Shown piece after piece: positions 40,695 to 49,178 of a stretch of 64,000 nucleotides of DNA. How positions within the stretch are numbered: the first letter of the stretch is position 1; each line of letters starts with the position of its first letter. The notes beneath the pieces were generated by a model that did no database searches, was not told where the DNA came from, and saw nothing but the letters and a program-made list of their open reading frames with translations. Origin of the DNA: Acidimicrobiaceae bacterium (GTDB lineage Bacteria; Actinomycetota; Acidimicrobiia; Acidimicrobiales; Aldehydirespiratoraceae); assembly GCA_009837445.1 (NCBI GenBank), contig VXTM01000004.1, forward strand, positions 68,642 to 132,641, given 5' to 3'. Position numbers and translations under genes: made by a program.

Positions 40695-41287
40695 GGTCTC
40701 CCGCTCCCGTTGTCAGCCGCCGCCCCAACGGTGGTCGGCGGGGGCAGGGGACGGAACAGGCCCTCTCCGTCGCGACGGGGAGACCGGGCCGCCAGCGCCT
40801 CGGGCAGGGCTGTGAAGGACACTAGGACCAGCCCGGCCAGCAACGCGATCACCGAGGCCAGCGCGACACCGGTGGCGGAACTCTCCTCCGCCGCCTGCAC
40901 CACCGCGGAGACGGGCGGGGAGGCCGCACCGGCGGCGATGAACGACACGGCAGCCAGCGTCAGGTTGCCGGCGACATGGATTAGCGAAGGCGGGGCGTCG
41001 AGGCGGCCGAAGCACCCGCAGGAATCGGCGCCGGCGAGGACGGCTCGCAACACCACCAGCGCGAACGCCGCGTACAGCAGCCCCACGATCCAGGCCGCCG
41101 GTCCGCCGAGAATCAGAGCAGCGATCCCCGCCCCAGCTTCGAGCGCTCCGATGAGCCTCACGACGAAGGGCCGGGTCCGCAAGCCGACCAGTCCAGCGAA
41201 CCCGTCGGCAGGACGGATCAGCTTGGCCGCGCCGGCCACCACCAGCAGCAGCGCGGCCGACGCGTGGAGCGCGGACACCACGGACAC
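40691..41287 (-). CDS. MauE/DoxX-like redox membrane protein
   Basis: 198-residue membrane protein, about four to five helices. The first helix LHASAALLLVVAGAAKLIRP and the CGCFG motif (Cys90, Cys92) after the third are typical of the MauE/methylamine-utilisation group. Such proteins are thought to pass reducing or oxidising equivalents across the membrane for maturation of Cys-rich partners. First gene of the MauE/MauA-like/MauD unit, GTG start; its stop overlaps the next start as GTGA. Confidence 0.87.
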   Translation of the reverse strand: MSVVSALHASAALLLVVAGAAKLIRPADGFAGLVGLRTRPFVVRLIGALEAGAGIAALILGGPAAWIVGLLYAAFALVVLRAVLAGADSCGCFGRLDAPPSLIHVAGNLTLAAVSFIAAGAASPPVSAVVQAAEESSATGVALASVIALLAGLVLVSFTALPEALAARSPRRDGEGLFRPLPPPTTVGAAADNGSGRP

Positions 41288-41362
41288 AAGCGGCGATGCT
41301 AACGGCCCCGACCCAGCCCGGCCCAGCCGTCCAGCCGGCGGAACCGGGTCCTGAGCCGGCCT

Positions 41363-42199
41363 CTATATGCCGGGGGTCCGGTAGCCGTCGGACCGCCACA
41401 GGATCGGGAAGTGGTTCTCGTCCATCTCGTCGTCGGTGAGCCTCGCGTAGCGGGAGTAGATCGGCCCGTTGCCCTCACCGAAGCCGGCCCTCCTGAAGCG
41501 GGCCTCGCTGCTGGCGCAGTGCAGCACAAGGGACCGGCGGTGCTGCCCGGAGCGGTTGGGGCCCGAGCCGTGCCACGCCCACCCGTGGTGGAACGCCCCG
41601 CCGCCTGCGGCCACCTCCACCGCCGCGATGTCAAGATCGACGCCCAGGCTTTCTGCCGCGGCCTCCACAGGGGCCCGGAAGTCGTCGGGGGCGTGGAACT
41701 GGCCCATCACGTCGCCCTCGGCGGGCCAGCGATGCGACCCTCTGGCCAGTTCCATGGTGCCGCCGGCCGCGGTGGTGTCATCGAGGGCGATCCAGCACGA
41801 GAACATCTCTGTGGGCGTGTACCAGGCCAGGTAGGCGTTGTCGCGGTGGAAGCCCAGCGAGCGGGCGCCGGGCGGCTTCCAGATCACGTTGTCCTGGGCG
41901 ATCCGGGCGCCGGGCCAGCCCGCCAGCCGGGCCACGGCCTCGCCAAGCCGGGCGTCGAGCACCACCGACGCGATCAGCCGGTCGGCCTTCCAGCCGTTGC
42001 AGATCTGGCGGGCGAGCGTCGGATCGCTGGTGCCCTCCTGCCAGTTGACCTCGTCGGGGGCCGTGCCGGTCTCGAAGTCGCCCCGGAACAGCCGCTCGAA
42101 CCGTTCCTTCAGCGGATCGATCAACTCGGTGTCGATCAGCGAGTCGACCGTCACGAAGCCGTCGGCCTGGAACGAAGCCAGATCGGTGGCTGCGAGCAT
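41363..42199 (-). CDS. phytanoyl-CoA dioxygenase family (PhyH) protein
   Basis: 278-residue Fe(II)/2-oxoglutarate-type oxygenase. It begins DLASFQADGFVTVDSLID. GFHRDNAYLAWY gives the HxD iron ligands, and HHGWAWHGSGPNRSGQHRRSLVLH supplies the distal His and the 2-oxoglutarate Arg. Bacterial members hydroxylate varied small molecules, so the name does not imply phytanoyl-CoA. ATG 42199 is used; a GTG three bases upstream is equally readable. Located 39 bases after the amidohydrolase gene on the same strand, probably one unit. Confidence 0.9.
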   Translation of the reverse strand: MLAATDLASFQADGFVTVDSLIDTELIDPLKERFERLFRGDFETGTAPDEVNWQEGTSDPTLARQICNGWKADRLIASVVLDARLGEAVARLAGWPGARIAQDNVIWKPPGARSLGFHRDNAYLAWYTPTEMFSCWIALDDTTAAGGTMELARGSHRWPAEGDVMGQFHAPDDFRAPVEAAAESLGVDLDIAAVEVAAGGGAFHHGWAWHGSGPNRSGQHRRSLVLHCASSEARFRRAGFGEGNGPIYSRYARLTDDEMDENHFPILWRSDGYRTPGI

Positions 42200-42238
42200 C
42201 ACCCCAAGCTAGAGCCGGAGCGGGTGGGCGCGCGCCGG

Positions 42239-43657
42239 CTACTCGCGGCGGGCGGTGGCGGTGAGCTCGTCGAGTTCGTCGAGCAGTTCCCGCTCACCGT
42301 CGGATGAGAAGTCCCGCACGTCGGGTTGCTCGCCGGCGCCCCCGTTGAACACCAGGTCGTAGGTGATGTCTGACGGGGAGATGTGCTGGGCCGGGTTGTA
42401 GGGCCGGCGCTGGGCCAGCACCTCGTCGTCGAAGGTCTGCACCTCGCCCCTCAGGATCACGGTCTGGATGCGCTTCTTGTCCTGCAGCACCCGGATGTCG
42501 GCCACCGGGTCGCCGTCAACGACGATGATGTCGGCACCCTTGCCGGGAACCAGTGATCCGACGTTGGCGCCGTCGCCCAGCACCACCGCGCAGTCGTGGG
42601 TGGCCGCCTTGATGGCCTCCAGCGGGCTCATCCCCGCGTAGCGCATCAGCAGCTCAAGCTCCCGGGCGTGCCACTCGCCGTAGGGGGTGCACGCGAAGCC
42701 GGTGTCGGTGCCGACGATCAGGGTGACTCCAGCCTCGCGGGCCTTGTTCAGCGACTCGGCGGTGGACTCCAGCACCCTCGAGTAGATGTCGCGCTTGGCC
42801 GCCGGCACCCCAGCAACCTCACCAAACTCGCTGAGGTTGCCCAGCAGCAGCAAGGCGGGACACAGCGGGATCCTCGAGTCGGCCAGCCGTTCGATGGTGT
42901 CGTCGCGCAGAGCGTTGCCGTGCATGATCCAGTCGAGCCCGGCCGCCACCGCCGCATCGACGTTGTTGGAGCCCCGGGCGTGCATGGTGATGCGCTTGTT
43001 GAGCCGGTGGGCGGCATCGGACATCGCCTTGATCTCGTCGCGCGAGAACGCCTCGTAGTCGCCCAGGGGACTGTCGCCGATCTTGATGAGGTCCACGCCG
43101 TTCTTGACCTGATGACGCACCTCGGTGACCATCTCATCGGCGGTGTTGACCACCTTGCCGATGCTGGAGTCGGGCGCCCCCACCGACGACGGGTAGAAGT
43201 CACTGATGCCGTTGCTGGTGGACAGGAACCGGCCCGCAGTGGTCATCCGCGGCCCCTGTATCAGTCCTTCGGCGATGCCCTCGCGGATGCCCACCCCGAT
43301 GAAGTAGCTGCCACCGGGGTCGGAGATGCCGGTGACGCCCGAGCGCAGCACCTTGGTCACATTCCACGCGGAGCGCAGGGTGCGCAGCTCGTGGCTGGTG
43401 TAGAGGTCCTGCTCCTCCTGCATCCGGGTCTCGCCGAAAGACGTATGGCAGTGGGCGTCGATCAAACCCGGCATGACCGTCTTGCCGGTCGCGTCGACGC
43501 GAGCGACGGGCTCACCCCTCGGGACTTGCTCGTCACCGACGTCGACGCCCACCGCGACGATCTCGTCGTCCTTCACCAACACCGAACAGCTGTCGACGGG
43601 TTCCGCTCCTGTCCCGTCGATCACCGATCCCCCGCTGATAAGGATCCAAGACGCCAT
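42239..43657 (-). CDS. amidohydrolase (imidazolonepropionase-like)
   Basis: 472-residue metal-dependent hydrolase of the amidohydrolase-1/HutI-like group. GKTVMPGLIDAHCHTSFGE carries the HxH. A carbamylation-region lysine may be in NGVDLIKIGDSP. TMHARGSNNVDAAVAAGLDWIMHGN supplies the two further His, and VGTDTGFACTPYG the Asp. The N-terminal beta-sandwich and the C-terminal IIVVDGDPVADI complete the fold. The start ATG has GGGGAGG upstream. Divergent from the LLM/RidA unit with a palindromic site between them. Confidence 0.92.
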   Translation of the reverse strand: MASWILISGGSVIDGTGAEPVDSCSVLVKDDEIVAVGVDVGDEQVPRGEPVARVDATGKTVMPGLIDAHCHTSFGETRMQEEQDLYTSHELRTLRSAWNVTKVLRSGVTGISDPGGSYFIGVGIREGIAEGLIQGPRMTTAGRFLSTSNGISDFYPSSVGAPDSSIGKVVNTADEMVTEVRHQVKNGVDLIKIGDSPLGDYEAFSRDEIKAMSDAAHRLNKRITMHARGSNNVDAAVAAGLDWIMHGNALRDDTIERLADSRIPLCPALLLLGNLSEFGEVAGVPAAKRDIYSRVLESTAESLNKAREAGVTLIVGTDTGFACTPYGEWHARELELLMRYAGMSPLEAIKAATHDCAVVLGDGANVGSLVPGKGADIIVVDGDPVADIRVLQDKKRIQTVILRGEVQTFDDEVLAQRRPYNPAQHISPSDITYDLVFNGGAGEQPDVRDFSSDGERELLDELDELTATARRE

Positions 43658-43706
43658 GACTGCCTCCCCCCGGCGCTCGCCGGACTCTCCGGAGCATTAT
43701 CGCGTC

Positions 43707-43721
43707 AAATGTCTGACTATT
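43707..43721. promoter_or_regulatory. GTC-N-GAC palindrome, site A
   Basis: AA-N2-GTCTGAC-N2-TT between the amidohydrolase (43657, minus) and the LLM gene (43760, plus), directly followed by TATTGT (43718-43723) as a TAnnnT -10. It matches sites B-D at 49122, 52596 and 56517 and fits a FadR-type GntR operator. Confidence 0.55.
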
Positions 43722-43759
43722 GTTCACCCGGCCGCAGCAGGATGACGGAAGGAGCGGCA

Positions 43760-44788
43760 GTGGCGCCTGTGGGCGACGTCAAGATCGGCCTGTTCCTCAC
43801 CAATCAGCACCCGGTTGGCGCCGACCTGGTGGTGGGGATGGACGATCAGCTCCGGATGGTCCGAGCGGTCCGCGACCGCGGCTGGGACTCGATCTGGGCC
43901 GGACAGCACTACCTGCCCGACGGCATGGCCATGCCGCAGTGTGTGCCGTTCGTGAGCCGCATCACCGCCGAGTGCGGATCCATGGAGGTCGGGATCGGGA
44001 TACTGCTGCTGGCGCTCCACAACCCGCTGGACGTGGCCGAGACGTGGGCGTCGGTCGACGTTCTGTGCGGCGGGCGGCTCACCTTCGGGGTGGGACTGGG
44101 GTACCGCGAGGTGGAGTACCACGGCTTCGGGCTCGATCCGAAGTCCAAGGTGAGGCGGTTCGAGGCCAACCTCGACCTGGTCAAACGACTCTGGACCACC
44201 GACAACGTCGACTCCGACCTCGAATGGTGCCGCCTGGAGTCGGTGACCCTCAACATCAAGCCCGTCCAGAAGCCCCGGCCGCCGATCTGGATCGCGGCCA
44301 ACGCCCACGCCGCGGTGGAGCGGGCCGCCCGCATGGGCGACGCCTGGATGATCAACCCCCACGCCACCACCGACACGATCACCGAGCAGGCCGCCCTGTT
44401 CCGGGCGACCCGCGAGAGCGAGGGCCTGCCTCCGGCCACGACCACGCCAGCGATGCGGGAGATCTACTGCGCCCCGACCCGGGCCCTGGCGGTGGAGCGG
44501 GCCGCCCCCTACCTGTTGAAGAAGTACCGGCACTACGCCGACTGGGGCCAGCACAAGGCCCTGCCCGGTGACGAGGACTTCCGGGCCGGGTTCGACGAGC
44601 TGTCCAGGGGCCGGTTCATCGTGGGCACGCCCGACGACTGCCTTGAGAGGCTGCTCCCGTGGCGTGACGAACTCGGCGTGGACCACTTCATCTTCCGCAC
44701 CGACTGGGTGGGCATGCCCGCAGACACCGCCCTACAGTCCATCGACTTGCTCAACCGCGAGGTGGTTCCCGTGCTGCGAGCGACCTGA
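43760..44788 (+). CDS. luciferase-like (LLM class) flavin-dependent oxidoreductase
   Basis: 342-residue TIM-barrel flavoenzyme of the bacterial luciferase type, using reduced FMN or F420. VKIGLFLTNQ, GWDSIWAGQHYL, LLALHNPLDVAETWASVDVLCGGRLTFGVGLGYREVEYHGFGLD and RPPIWIAANAHAAVERAARMGDAW are the standard positions. The start is GTG 43760, chosen because GGAAGGAG lies five bases upstream; an ATG 18 bases earlier has no ribosome site. First gene of a plus-strand run (LLM, RidA, LLM, LLM). The substrate is unknown. Confidence 0.92.
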   Translation: MAPVGDVKIGLFLTNQHPVGADLVVGMDDQLRMVRAVRDRGWDSIWAGQHYLPDGMAMPQCVPFVSRITAECGSMEVGIGILLLALHNPLDVAETWASVDVLCGGRLTFGVGLGYREVEYHGFGLDPKSKVRRFEANLDLVKRLWTTDNVDSDLEWCRLESVTLNIKPVQKPRPPIWIAANAHAAVERAARMGDAWMINPHATTDTITEQAALFRATRESEGLPPATTTPAMREIYCAPTRALAVERAAPYLLKKYRHYADWGQHKALPGDEDFRAGFDELSRGRFIVGTPDDCLERLLPWRDELGVDHFIFRTDWVGMPADTALQSIDLLNREVVPVLRAT

Positions 44789-44856
44789 GTTCCGGCGCAG
44801 CCGCCCAGCCACCCACAACGCCATCCAGGACGACCCTGCAAAGGAGAACAGCAAAG

Positions 44857-45303
44857 GTGGACAAGACCATCATCAACCCCAACATCGGCGCCGGTTGGAG
44901 CGCCCTCGAGACCTCCGACGTGGGCGAGCTCGTCCACTCCGGGGGCGTCGTGGTGGAGGCCGGCGACCTCACCTTCGTGTACCTGTCGGGCCGCACCGCC
45001 ACCGACGGCGACAGCGACGTCGTAGTGGGTGTGGGCGACATCAAGGAGCAGACCCGCCAGGTCATCCGCAACCTGCTGTCGGCCCTGGAGCCGCTGGGCG
45101 GCACCATCGACGACATCGTCCGGGTGCGGGTCTACATGACCCCTCCGTTCACCAAGGAGAAGTTCGGCCAGATCCACGACGCCCGGGCGGAGTTCTTCAA
45201 CAAGGACCACTACCCGGCCAGCACGCTGGTGGTAGTCCACGGGCTGGCCCGGCCCGACGCCCTGATCGAAATCGACGCCGACGCCGTGATCTCCAAGAAA
45301 TAG
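44857..45303 (+). CDS. RidA family protein
   Basis: 148-residue RidA-type protein with GDLTFVYLSGRTATDGD, VIRNLLSALEPLGGTIDDIVRVRVYMTPPF and PASTLVVVHGLARPDALIEIDADAVI. The usual PxRxxV arginine position reads PASTLV, so the classical deaminase arginine is missing, as in other non-RidA subfamilies that work in catabolic operons. GTG start with AAAGGAG upstream. It is nested between two LLM flavoproteins, reminiscent of the RutA/RutC pairing of flavin oxygenase and RidA-like protein. Confidence 0.9.
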   Translation: MDKTIINPNIGAGWSALETSDVGELVHSGGVVVEAGDLTFVYLSGRTATDGDSDVVVGVGDIKEQTRQVIRNLLSALEPLGGTIDDIVRVRVYMTPPFTKEKFGQIHDARAEFFNKDHYPASTLVVVHGLARPDALIEIDADAVISKK

Positions 45304-45340
45304 CATCGACAGCCGCGGCACAGGCGAGCACGGCCGAAGA

Positions 45341-46375
45341 ATGAAGATCGCCCTCAACGTCCTCCAGCAAGGCCCGATCTCCGGCGGACCCGAGTGGTGG
45401 AAGCTGTGCGACGACGCCGGGGTTGACGTGATCGGACTGCCCGACTCGCCCGCCCTGGTCCGCGAGCTCTATGTGGTGGCTGCGCTCTGCGCCCAGCAGA
45501 CCTCGCGGGCGCGGATCATGACTTCGGTCACCAATCCCCTGTCGCGGGATCCCTCGGTGACCGCGGCCGCCCTCCTGTCGCTGGAGGAGATCGCGCCCGG
45601 CCGGATCGCCTGCGGCATCGGCACCGGCGACAGCGCCCTGTGGGGCGTGGGGCTGCGCCCGGCCACGGTGGCCCAGCTGCGGGACTACATCGTGGCCGTC
45701 AAGGCGCTGCTGCGGGGCGATGAGGCCGCCTACCAGGGTCGCAGCTTCCGGATGCAGTGGACGGACCTGCCGGTCCCCGCCGAGATCCCGGTGATCGTCC
45801 CCGTCTCGGGCCCAAGGGTCCTGCGCATGGCCTGCGACGTGTCCGACGGGATGCTCCTGTCGATGGGCTTCGGACCCCACAACGTGGACTACGTCCTCAG
45901 CCTCGTCGAGGAGGGTTGTGCGGCCGCGGGCCGTGATCCGGGCGAGCTGGAGCTGTGGTGGAACTCCGAGATCGTCTTCGGTGAGAGCGTCGAAGAAGCC
46001 CTCGGCCGGGGCATGGGCGTCGGCACCGAGTGGCTGACCATGGGGACGCTGGAGGGCAAGCAGATCCCCGAGCACGTCAGGGCGGCCCTGGTGCAGTTCA
46101 ACGAGGACACCCACAACCTCGGCTCGGAGTACCAGGACGAGAACCGCGAGCGGGCGCTGATCGCAAGGGCCCAGGAGCTGGGCCTGTACGAGTGGCTGCT
46201 GGCTAGAGCGCCCGGGCTGTGGGGCACGCCCGCCGACATTGCCGCCAAGCTGCTGGAGCTGGAGTCGCAGGGCATGGACCGGTGGATGTTCTACGTGGGC
46301 CGCAGCGAGAGCGACCGCATGAACCAGCTGCGGCTCATCTGCGAGGGCGTCATGCCCCGGCTGGACGTTGGCTGA
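45341..46375 (+). CDS. luciferase-like (LLM class) flavin-dependent oxidoreductase
   Basis: 344-residue LLM protein, second of the run. MKIALNVLQQGP, VDVIGLPDSPALVRELYVVAALCAQQTSRARIMTSVTNPLSRDPSVTAAALLSLEEIAPGRIACGIGTGDSALWGVGL and EIPVIVPVSGPRVLRMACDVSDGMLLSMG follow the 5,10-methylene-H4MPT reductase-like/F420-type layout. It starts at ATG 45341, 37 bases after the RidA gene; its stop overlaps the next LLM by eight bases. Cofactor preference (FMN or F420) cannot be settled by eye. Confidence 0.92.
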   Translation: MKIALNVLQQGPISGGPEWWKLCDDAGVDVIGLPDSPALVRELYVVAALCAQQTSRARIMTSVTNPLSRDPSVTAAALLSLEEIAPGRIACGIGTGDSALWGVGLRPATVAQLRDYIVAVKALLRGDEAAYQGRSFRMQWTDLPVPAEIPVIVPVSGPRVLRMACDVSDGMLLSMGFGPHNVDYVLSLVEEGCAAAGRDPGELELWWNSEIVFGESVEEALGRGMGVGTEWLTMGTLEGKQIPEHVRAALVQFNEDTHNLGSEYQDENRERALIARAQELGLYEWLLARAPGLWGTPADIAAKLLELESQGMDRWMFYVGRSESDRMNQLRLICEGVMPRLDVG

Positions 46376-47438
46376 TACAGGCCGCGATACGCCACGGCCG
46401 CGTCTGGGGGTGGCCCTGGCGTGCGGTCCCTCCGATGCGGTGGCCCTGGCCGTCGAGGCGGAGCGGGCCGGATTCGACAGCGTCTGGACCACCGAGTTCA
46501 GCTGGCGCTCGGCCACCGTGCCGATGGCCGCCGTCGCCGCGGCCACCGATCGAGTCGCCATCGGGTCGGCCATCGCCTACGCGCTGGGCCGGAGCCCGGC
46601 GGTCCTGGCCGCCGAAGCCCGCGACATCGACGAACTCAGCGACGGGCGGCTCATCCTGGGGTTGGGCAGCGCGCAGCCGGCCCGGATCCGCCGATGGCTC
46701 GGCACCGATCCGACCGACGTTCCCGCCCGGGTCACCGAGGTGATCGAATCGGTGCGGGCGCTGTGGAAGCTCGGCGAGGACCCAGTGAGCTACCGGGGCC
46801 GCCACGTGCGGGTGGACATCGAGGCCACCCCGAGCGCCTACCCGCCCCGCCGCCGGGACATCCCGATCCTGCTGGCGGCCGTGAACCGGAGGATGCTACG
46901 GGTGGCCGGCGCGGTCGCCGACGGACTTATCGCGCATCCGATTGTCGACGGGTCCGCCCTGAAGGAGCTCGTGCGGCCCACGCTGGAGGCGGCCGCGAAC
47001 TCTGCCGGACGGGCCACCGCGCCGCCGGTCGCGGCCATGGTGATCGTCGTGGTCGACGACGACGAGGAGCGGGCCCGACGGAACGCGGCCGCCCAGATCG
47101 CGTTCTACGCCCAACACAAGGCCTACGAGCCGCTGATGCGCCACTACGGCTTCGTCGGGGCCTCGGCCTCGATCCGCGACGGGGCCCGCCGGGGCGACTG
47201 GAACGCGGCGGTGGCCGCCGTGCCCGATCCGATGATCGACCGCCTGTCGGTGGCCGGACCCGCGGGCCCGGTGAAGGCCCGGATCAACGATCGGATAGAG
47301 GGAGCCGGCTGCGAGACGCTGATCCTGCACACGCCGTCGATGCTGATGTCGGATCCCGCAGCCAGAGCTTCCGGCGACCCGTCCTCGACCTACCGCCAGC
47401 ACGCGTCCCGGCTCATCGACGCCTTCGCGGACGCCTGA
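46368..47438 (+). CDS. luciferase-like (LLM class) flavin-dependent oxidoreductase
   Basis: Third LLM protein, 356 residues. LGVALACGPSDAVALAVEAERAGFDSVWTTEF, IDELSDGRLILGLGSAQPARIRRWLG and DIPILLAAVNRRMLRVAGAVADGLIAHP are family positions. The TTG start at 46368 lies inside the end of the preceding LLM gene; a later in-frame start would cut the first strand. Divergent in sequence from the other two, so not a recent duplicate. Convergent one base from the MaoC-like gene. Confidence 0.88.
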   Translation: MADTGRDTPRPRLGVALACGPSDAVALAVEAERAGFDSVWTTEFSWRSATVPMAAVAAATDRVAIGSAIAYALGRSPAVLAAEARDIDELSDGRLILGLGSAQPARIRRWLGTDPTDVPARVTEVIESVRALWKLGEDPVSYRGRHVRVDIEATPSAYPPRRRDIPILLAAVNRRMLRVAGAVADGLIAHPIVDGSALKELVRPTLEAAANSAGRATAPPVAAMVIVVVDDDEERARRNAAAQIAFYAQHKAYEPLMRHYGFVGASASIRDGARRGDWNAAVAAVPDPMIDRLSVAGPAGPVKARINDRIEGAGCETLILHTPSMLMSDPAARASGDPSSTYRQHASRLIDAFADA

Positions 47439-47963
47439 TCAATCCTCGTCGATAGTGAGCGGTCGGGCTGCCTCCGGGAACATCCCGGCGTCGTGTGAGC
47501 AGCCCCGCTTGTAGATGAGGGCGCTGCGGACATAGCTGAGGCACTCGTCGCCGTCCTGGTTGAGGCCGCGGGTGCGCACCGTGACGATGCCGGCATGGGG
47601 ACGGGACGCAGACTCGCGCACCGCCAGCACGATGCTCTCCGCGTAGAGCGTGTCGCCCACGAATACGGGGTGGGTAAAGCGCACCCCGTCGATGCCGAGG
47701 TTGGCCATGGCCTGCTGGCTCACGTCGGTCACGGACTGGCCCATCACCAGCGCCAGTGTGAGCCCCGAGTTGACCAGCAGCTTCCCGAATTCGGAGCGCT
47801 CGGCGTAGTGGCTGTTGAAGTGCATCATGTTGGTGTTGCAGGTCAGCAGCGTGAACCAGGTGTTGTCGACCTCGCTGATCGTGCGCCCCAGCGGATGCCG
47901 GTAGACGTCGCCCAGCTCGAAGTCCTCGAAGTAGCGGCCCTCCCAGCCCGGCTTCACCGTCAC
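47439..47963 (-). CDS. MaoC-like hotdog-fold dehydratase
   Basis: 174-residue hydratase/dehydratase-like protein. YFEDFELGDVYRHPLGRTISEVDNTWFTLLTCNTNMMHFNSHYAE holds the catalytic Asn/Asp and His of the MaoC hydratase motif. NLGIDGVRFTHPVFVGDTLYAES is the substrate side. It acts on an enoyl-CoA or a free acid such as mesaconate derivatives. GTG start overlapping the stop of the upstream Rieske gene (GTGA). The pairing suggests ring or chain oxidation followed by hydration. Confidence 0.9.
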   Translation of the reverse strand: MTVKPGWEGRYFEDFELGDVYRHPLGRTISEVDNTWFTLLTCNTNMMHFNSHYAERSEFGKLLVNSGLTLALVMGQSVTDVSQQAMANLGIDGVRFTHPVFVGDTLYAESIVLAVRESASRPHAGIVTVRTRGLNQDGDECLSYVRSALIYKRGCSHDAGMFPEAARPLTIDED

Positions 47964-49075
47964 CGCGCCACCCCGGCGAGTTCCGAGCCTTTCGGCGACC
48001 CGGCGTCGGGGTCCAGCACCGAGCCCACCATCTGCAGCAGGCGGCGCTGGAACACGGTCACCCGCAGCTCGGCGTCGTGGCGGGGTCCGGGCCGGTAGAA
48101 GGCCGACTGCACCCCTCGCTGCATCCTCTCACACACGTCGAAGTCCTCGCGCTGCACCCGCGAGAGCAGCTCGGTTCCGGCCCGCACGTCCGCATCCGGG
48201 TCATGGGAGAGGCTCAGCACCCGGGCCCGCGTGGTGGTGGGACTCGTCGGGGTCCACCACATGACGGTGGCCCCGCCAGTGGGGAAGCCGATGACGTGGA
48301 GGTTGGGGAACACGTAGCAGCCCAGCGAGCCCTGGGCGGCCTTGCCCTCCAGACCGGGGCGGGCCTCAGCCGGCAGCTCCGACTCCCTCCACGGAACGGC
48401 GGCCACTGCGGTGGTGTCGCCGGCGGATTCGCTGAGGCCGTCGAGATCCACCAGCGCGGCGATCGACCCCTCGTGAACGATGGACAAGTGGTAGTCGCAG
48501 ATGGCGTTGTCCATCACCAGCTTCCAGTTGGCCGCGATCGGGTCGTCGAGCGACGCACCCAGCCCCATACCGGCGATGTCGTGGCCGGCCAGCAGCTGGG
48601 GAATGTCCTCGAGGTAGTCGAGCAGTTCGGGCGCGTCGCCGCTGACGTTGACGAAGACCAGCCCTTCCCAGGTGTCGAGACGCAGCTCGGTGAGGCCCAG
48701 CTGCGAAGGATCCAGCGGCGTGGCGAACAGGTTCCGCCGGGGGATGCCGGTGAGCCGGCCATCGAGTTCGAAGGTCCAGCCGTGGTAGGGACACACGATG
48801 CGCCGACCGCAGTTGCCCGTGCCGTCCACCAGCAGGCTCGCCCGGTGGGGGCACACGTTGGCGAAGGCCCGCAGCTCGCCACCGGTGCCCCGCACCACAA
48901 CGACCGGCTCCGAGCCGATCGTCTCGGCCACGAAGTCCCCCGGCTCCGGCAGCCAACGCTCGTGGGCCACGAACATCCAGCTGCCGCTGAACACCCACTC
49001 CAGCTCGGCCTCGTAGAAGGCCGGGGAGCGGTACACCTCGGGGTCCATCAGGCCGGTCGGGCCCACCTCTAACAC
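47960..49075 (-). CDS. Rieske-type oxygenase alpha subunit
   Basis: 371-residue aromatic-ring-hydroxylating-type oxygenase subunit. Rieske 2Fe-2S ligands are CPHRAS and CPYHGW; the mononuclear iron site is in DNAICDYHLSIVHEGS (Asp/His/His). VCPHR is followed by GNCGRRIVCPYHGWTFELDGRL, nearly the same as in the Rieske protein at 54328, so they are paralogues. No reductase gene is nearby. GTG 49075 is taken; ATG at 49048 is an alternative. Divergent from the diiron-type enzyme at 49179, sharing palindrome B. Confidence 0.93.
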   Translation of the reverse strand: MLEVGPTGLMDPEVYRSPAFYEAELEWVFSGSWMFVAHERWLPEPGDFVAETIGSEPVVVVRGTGGELRAFANVCPHRASLLVDGTGNCGRRIVCPYHGWTFELDGRLTGIPRRNLFATPLDPSQLGLTELRLDTWEGLVFVNVSGDAPELLDYLEDIPQLLAGHDIAGMGLGASLDDPIAANWKLVMDNAICDYHLSIVHEGSIAALVDLDGLSESAGDTTAVAAVPWRESELPAEARPGLEGKAAQGSLGCYVFPNLHVIGFPTGGATVMWWTPTSPTTTRARVLSLSHDPDADVRAGTELLSRVQREDFDVCERMQRGVQSAFYRPGPRHDAELRVTVFQRRLLQMVGSVLDPDAGSPKGSELAGVAR

Positions 49076-49121
49076 GCATTGCAGGGTAGGAACCGGGCCA
49101 GCTGCCCGTCAAACGCCGGCT

Positions 49122-49136
49122 ATACGTCTGATGTAT
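49122..49136. promoter_or_regulatory. GTC-N-GAC palindrome, site B
   Basis: ATACGTCTGATGTAT, a palindrome with one mismatched pair, in the divergent gap between the Rieske gene (minus) and the diiron-type gene (plus). The -10 TATTGT at 49134-49139 overlaps its end. Confidence 0.5.
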
Positions 49137-49178
49137 TGTCCGCGGAGCCCAGTCCTGTCCCTACCAACGGAGGCAGCC

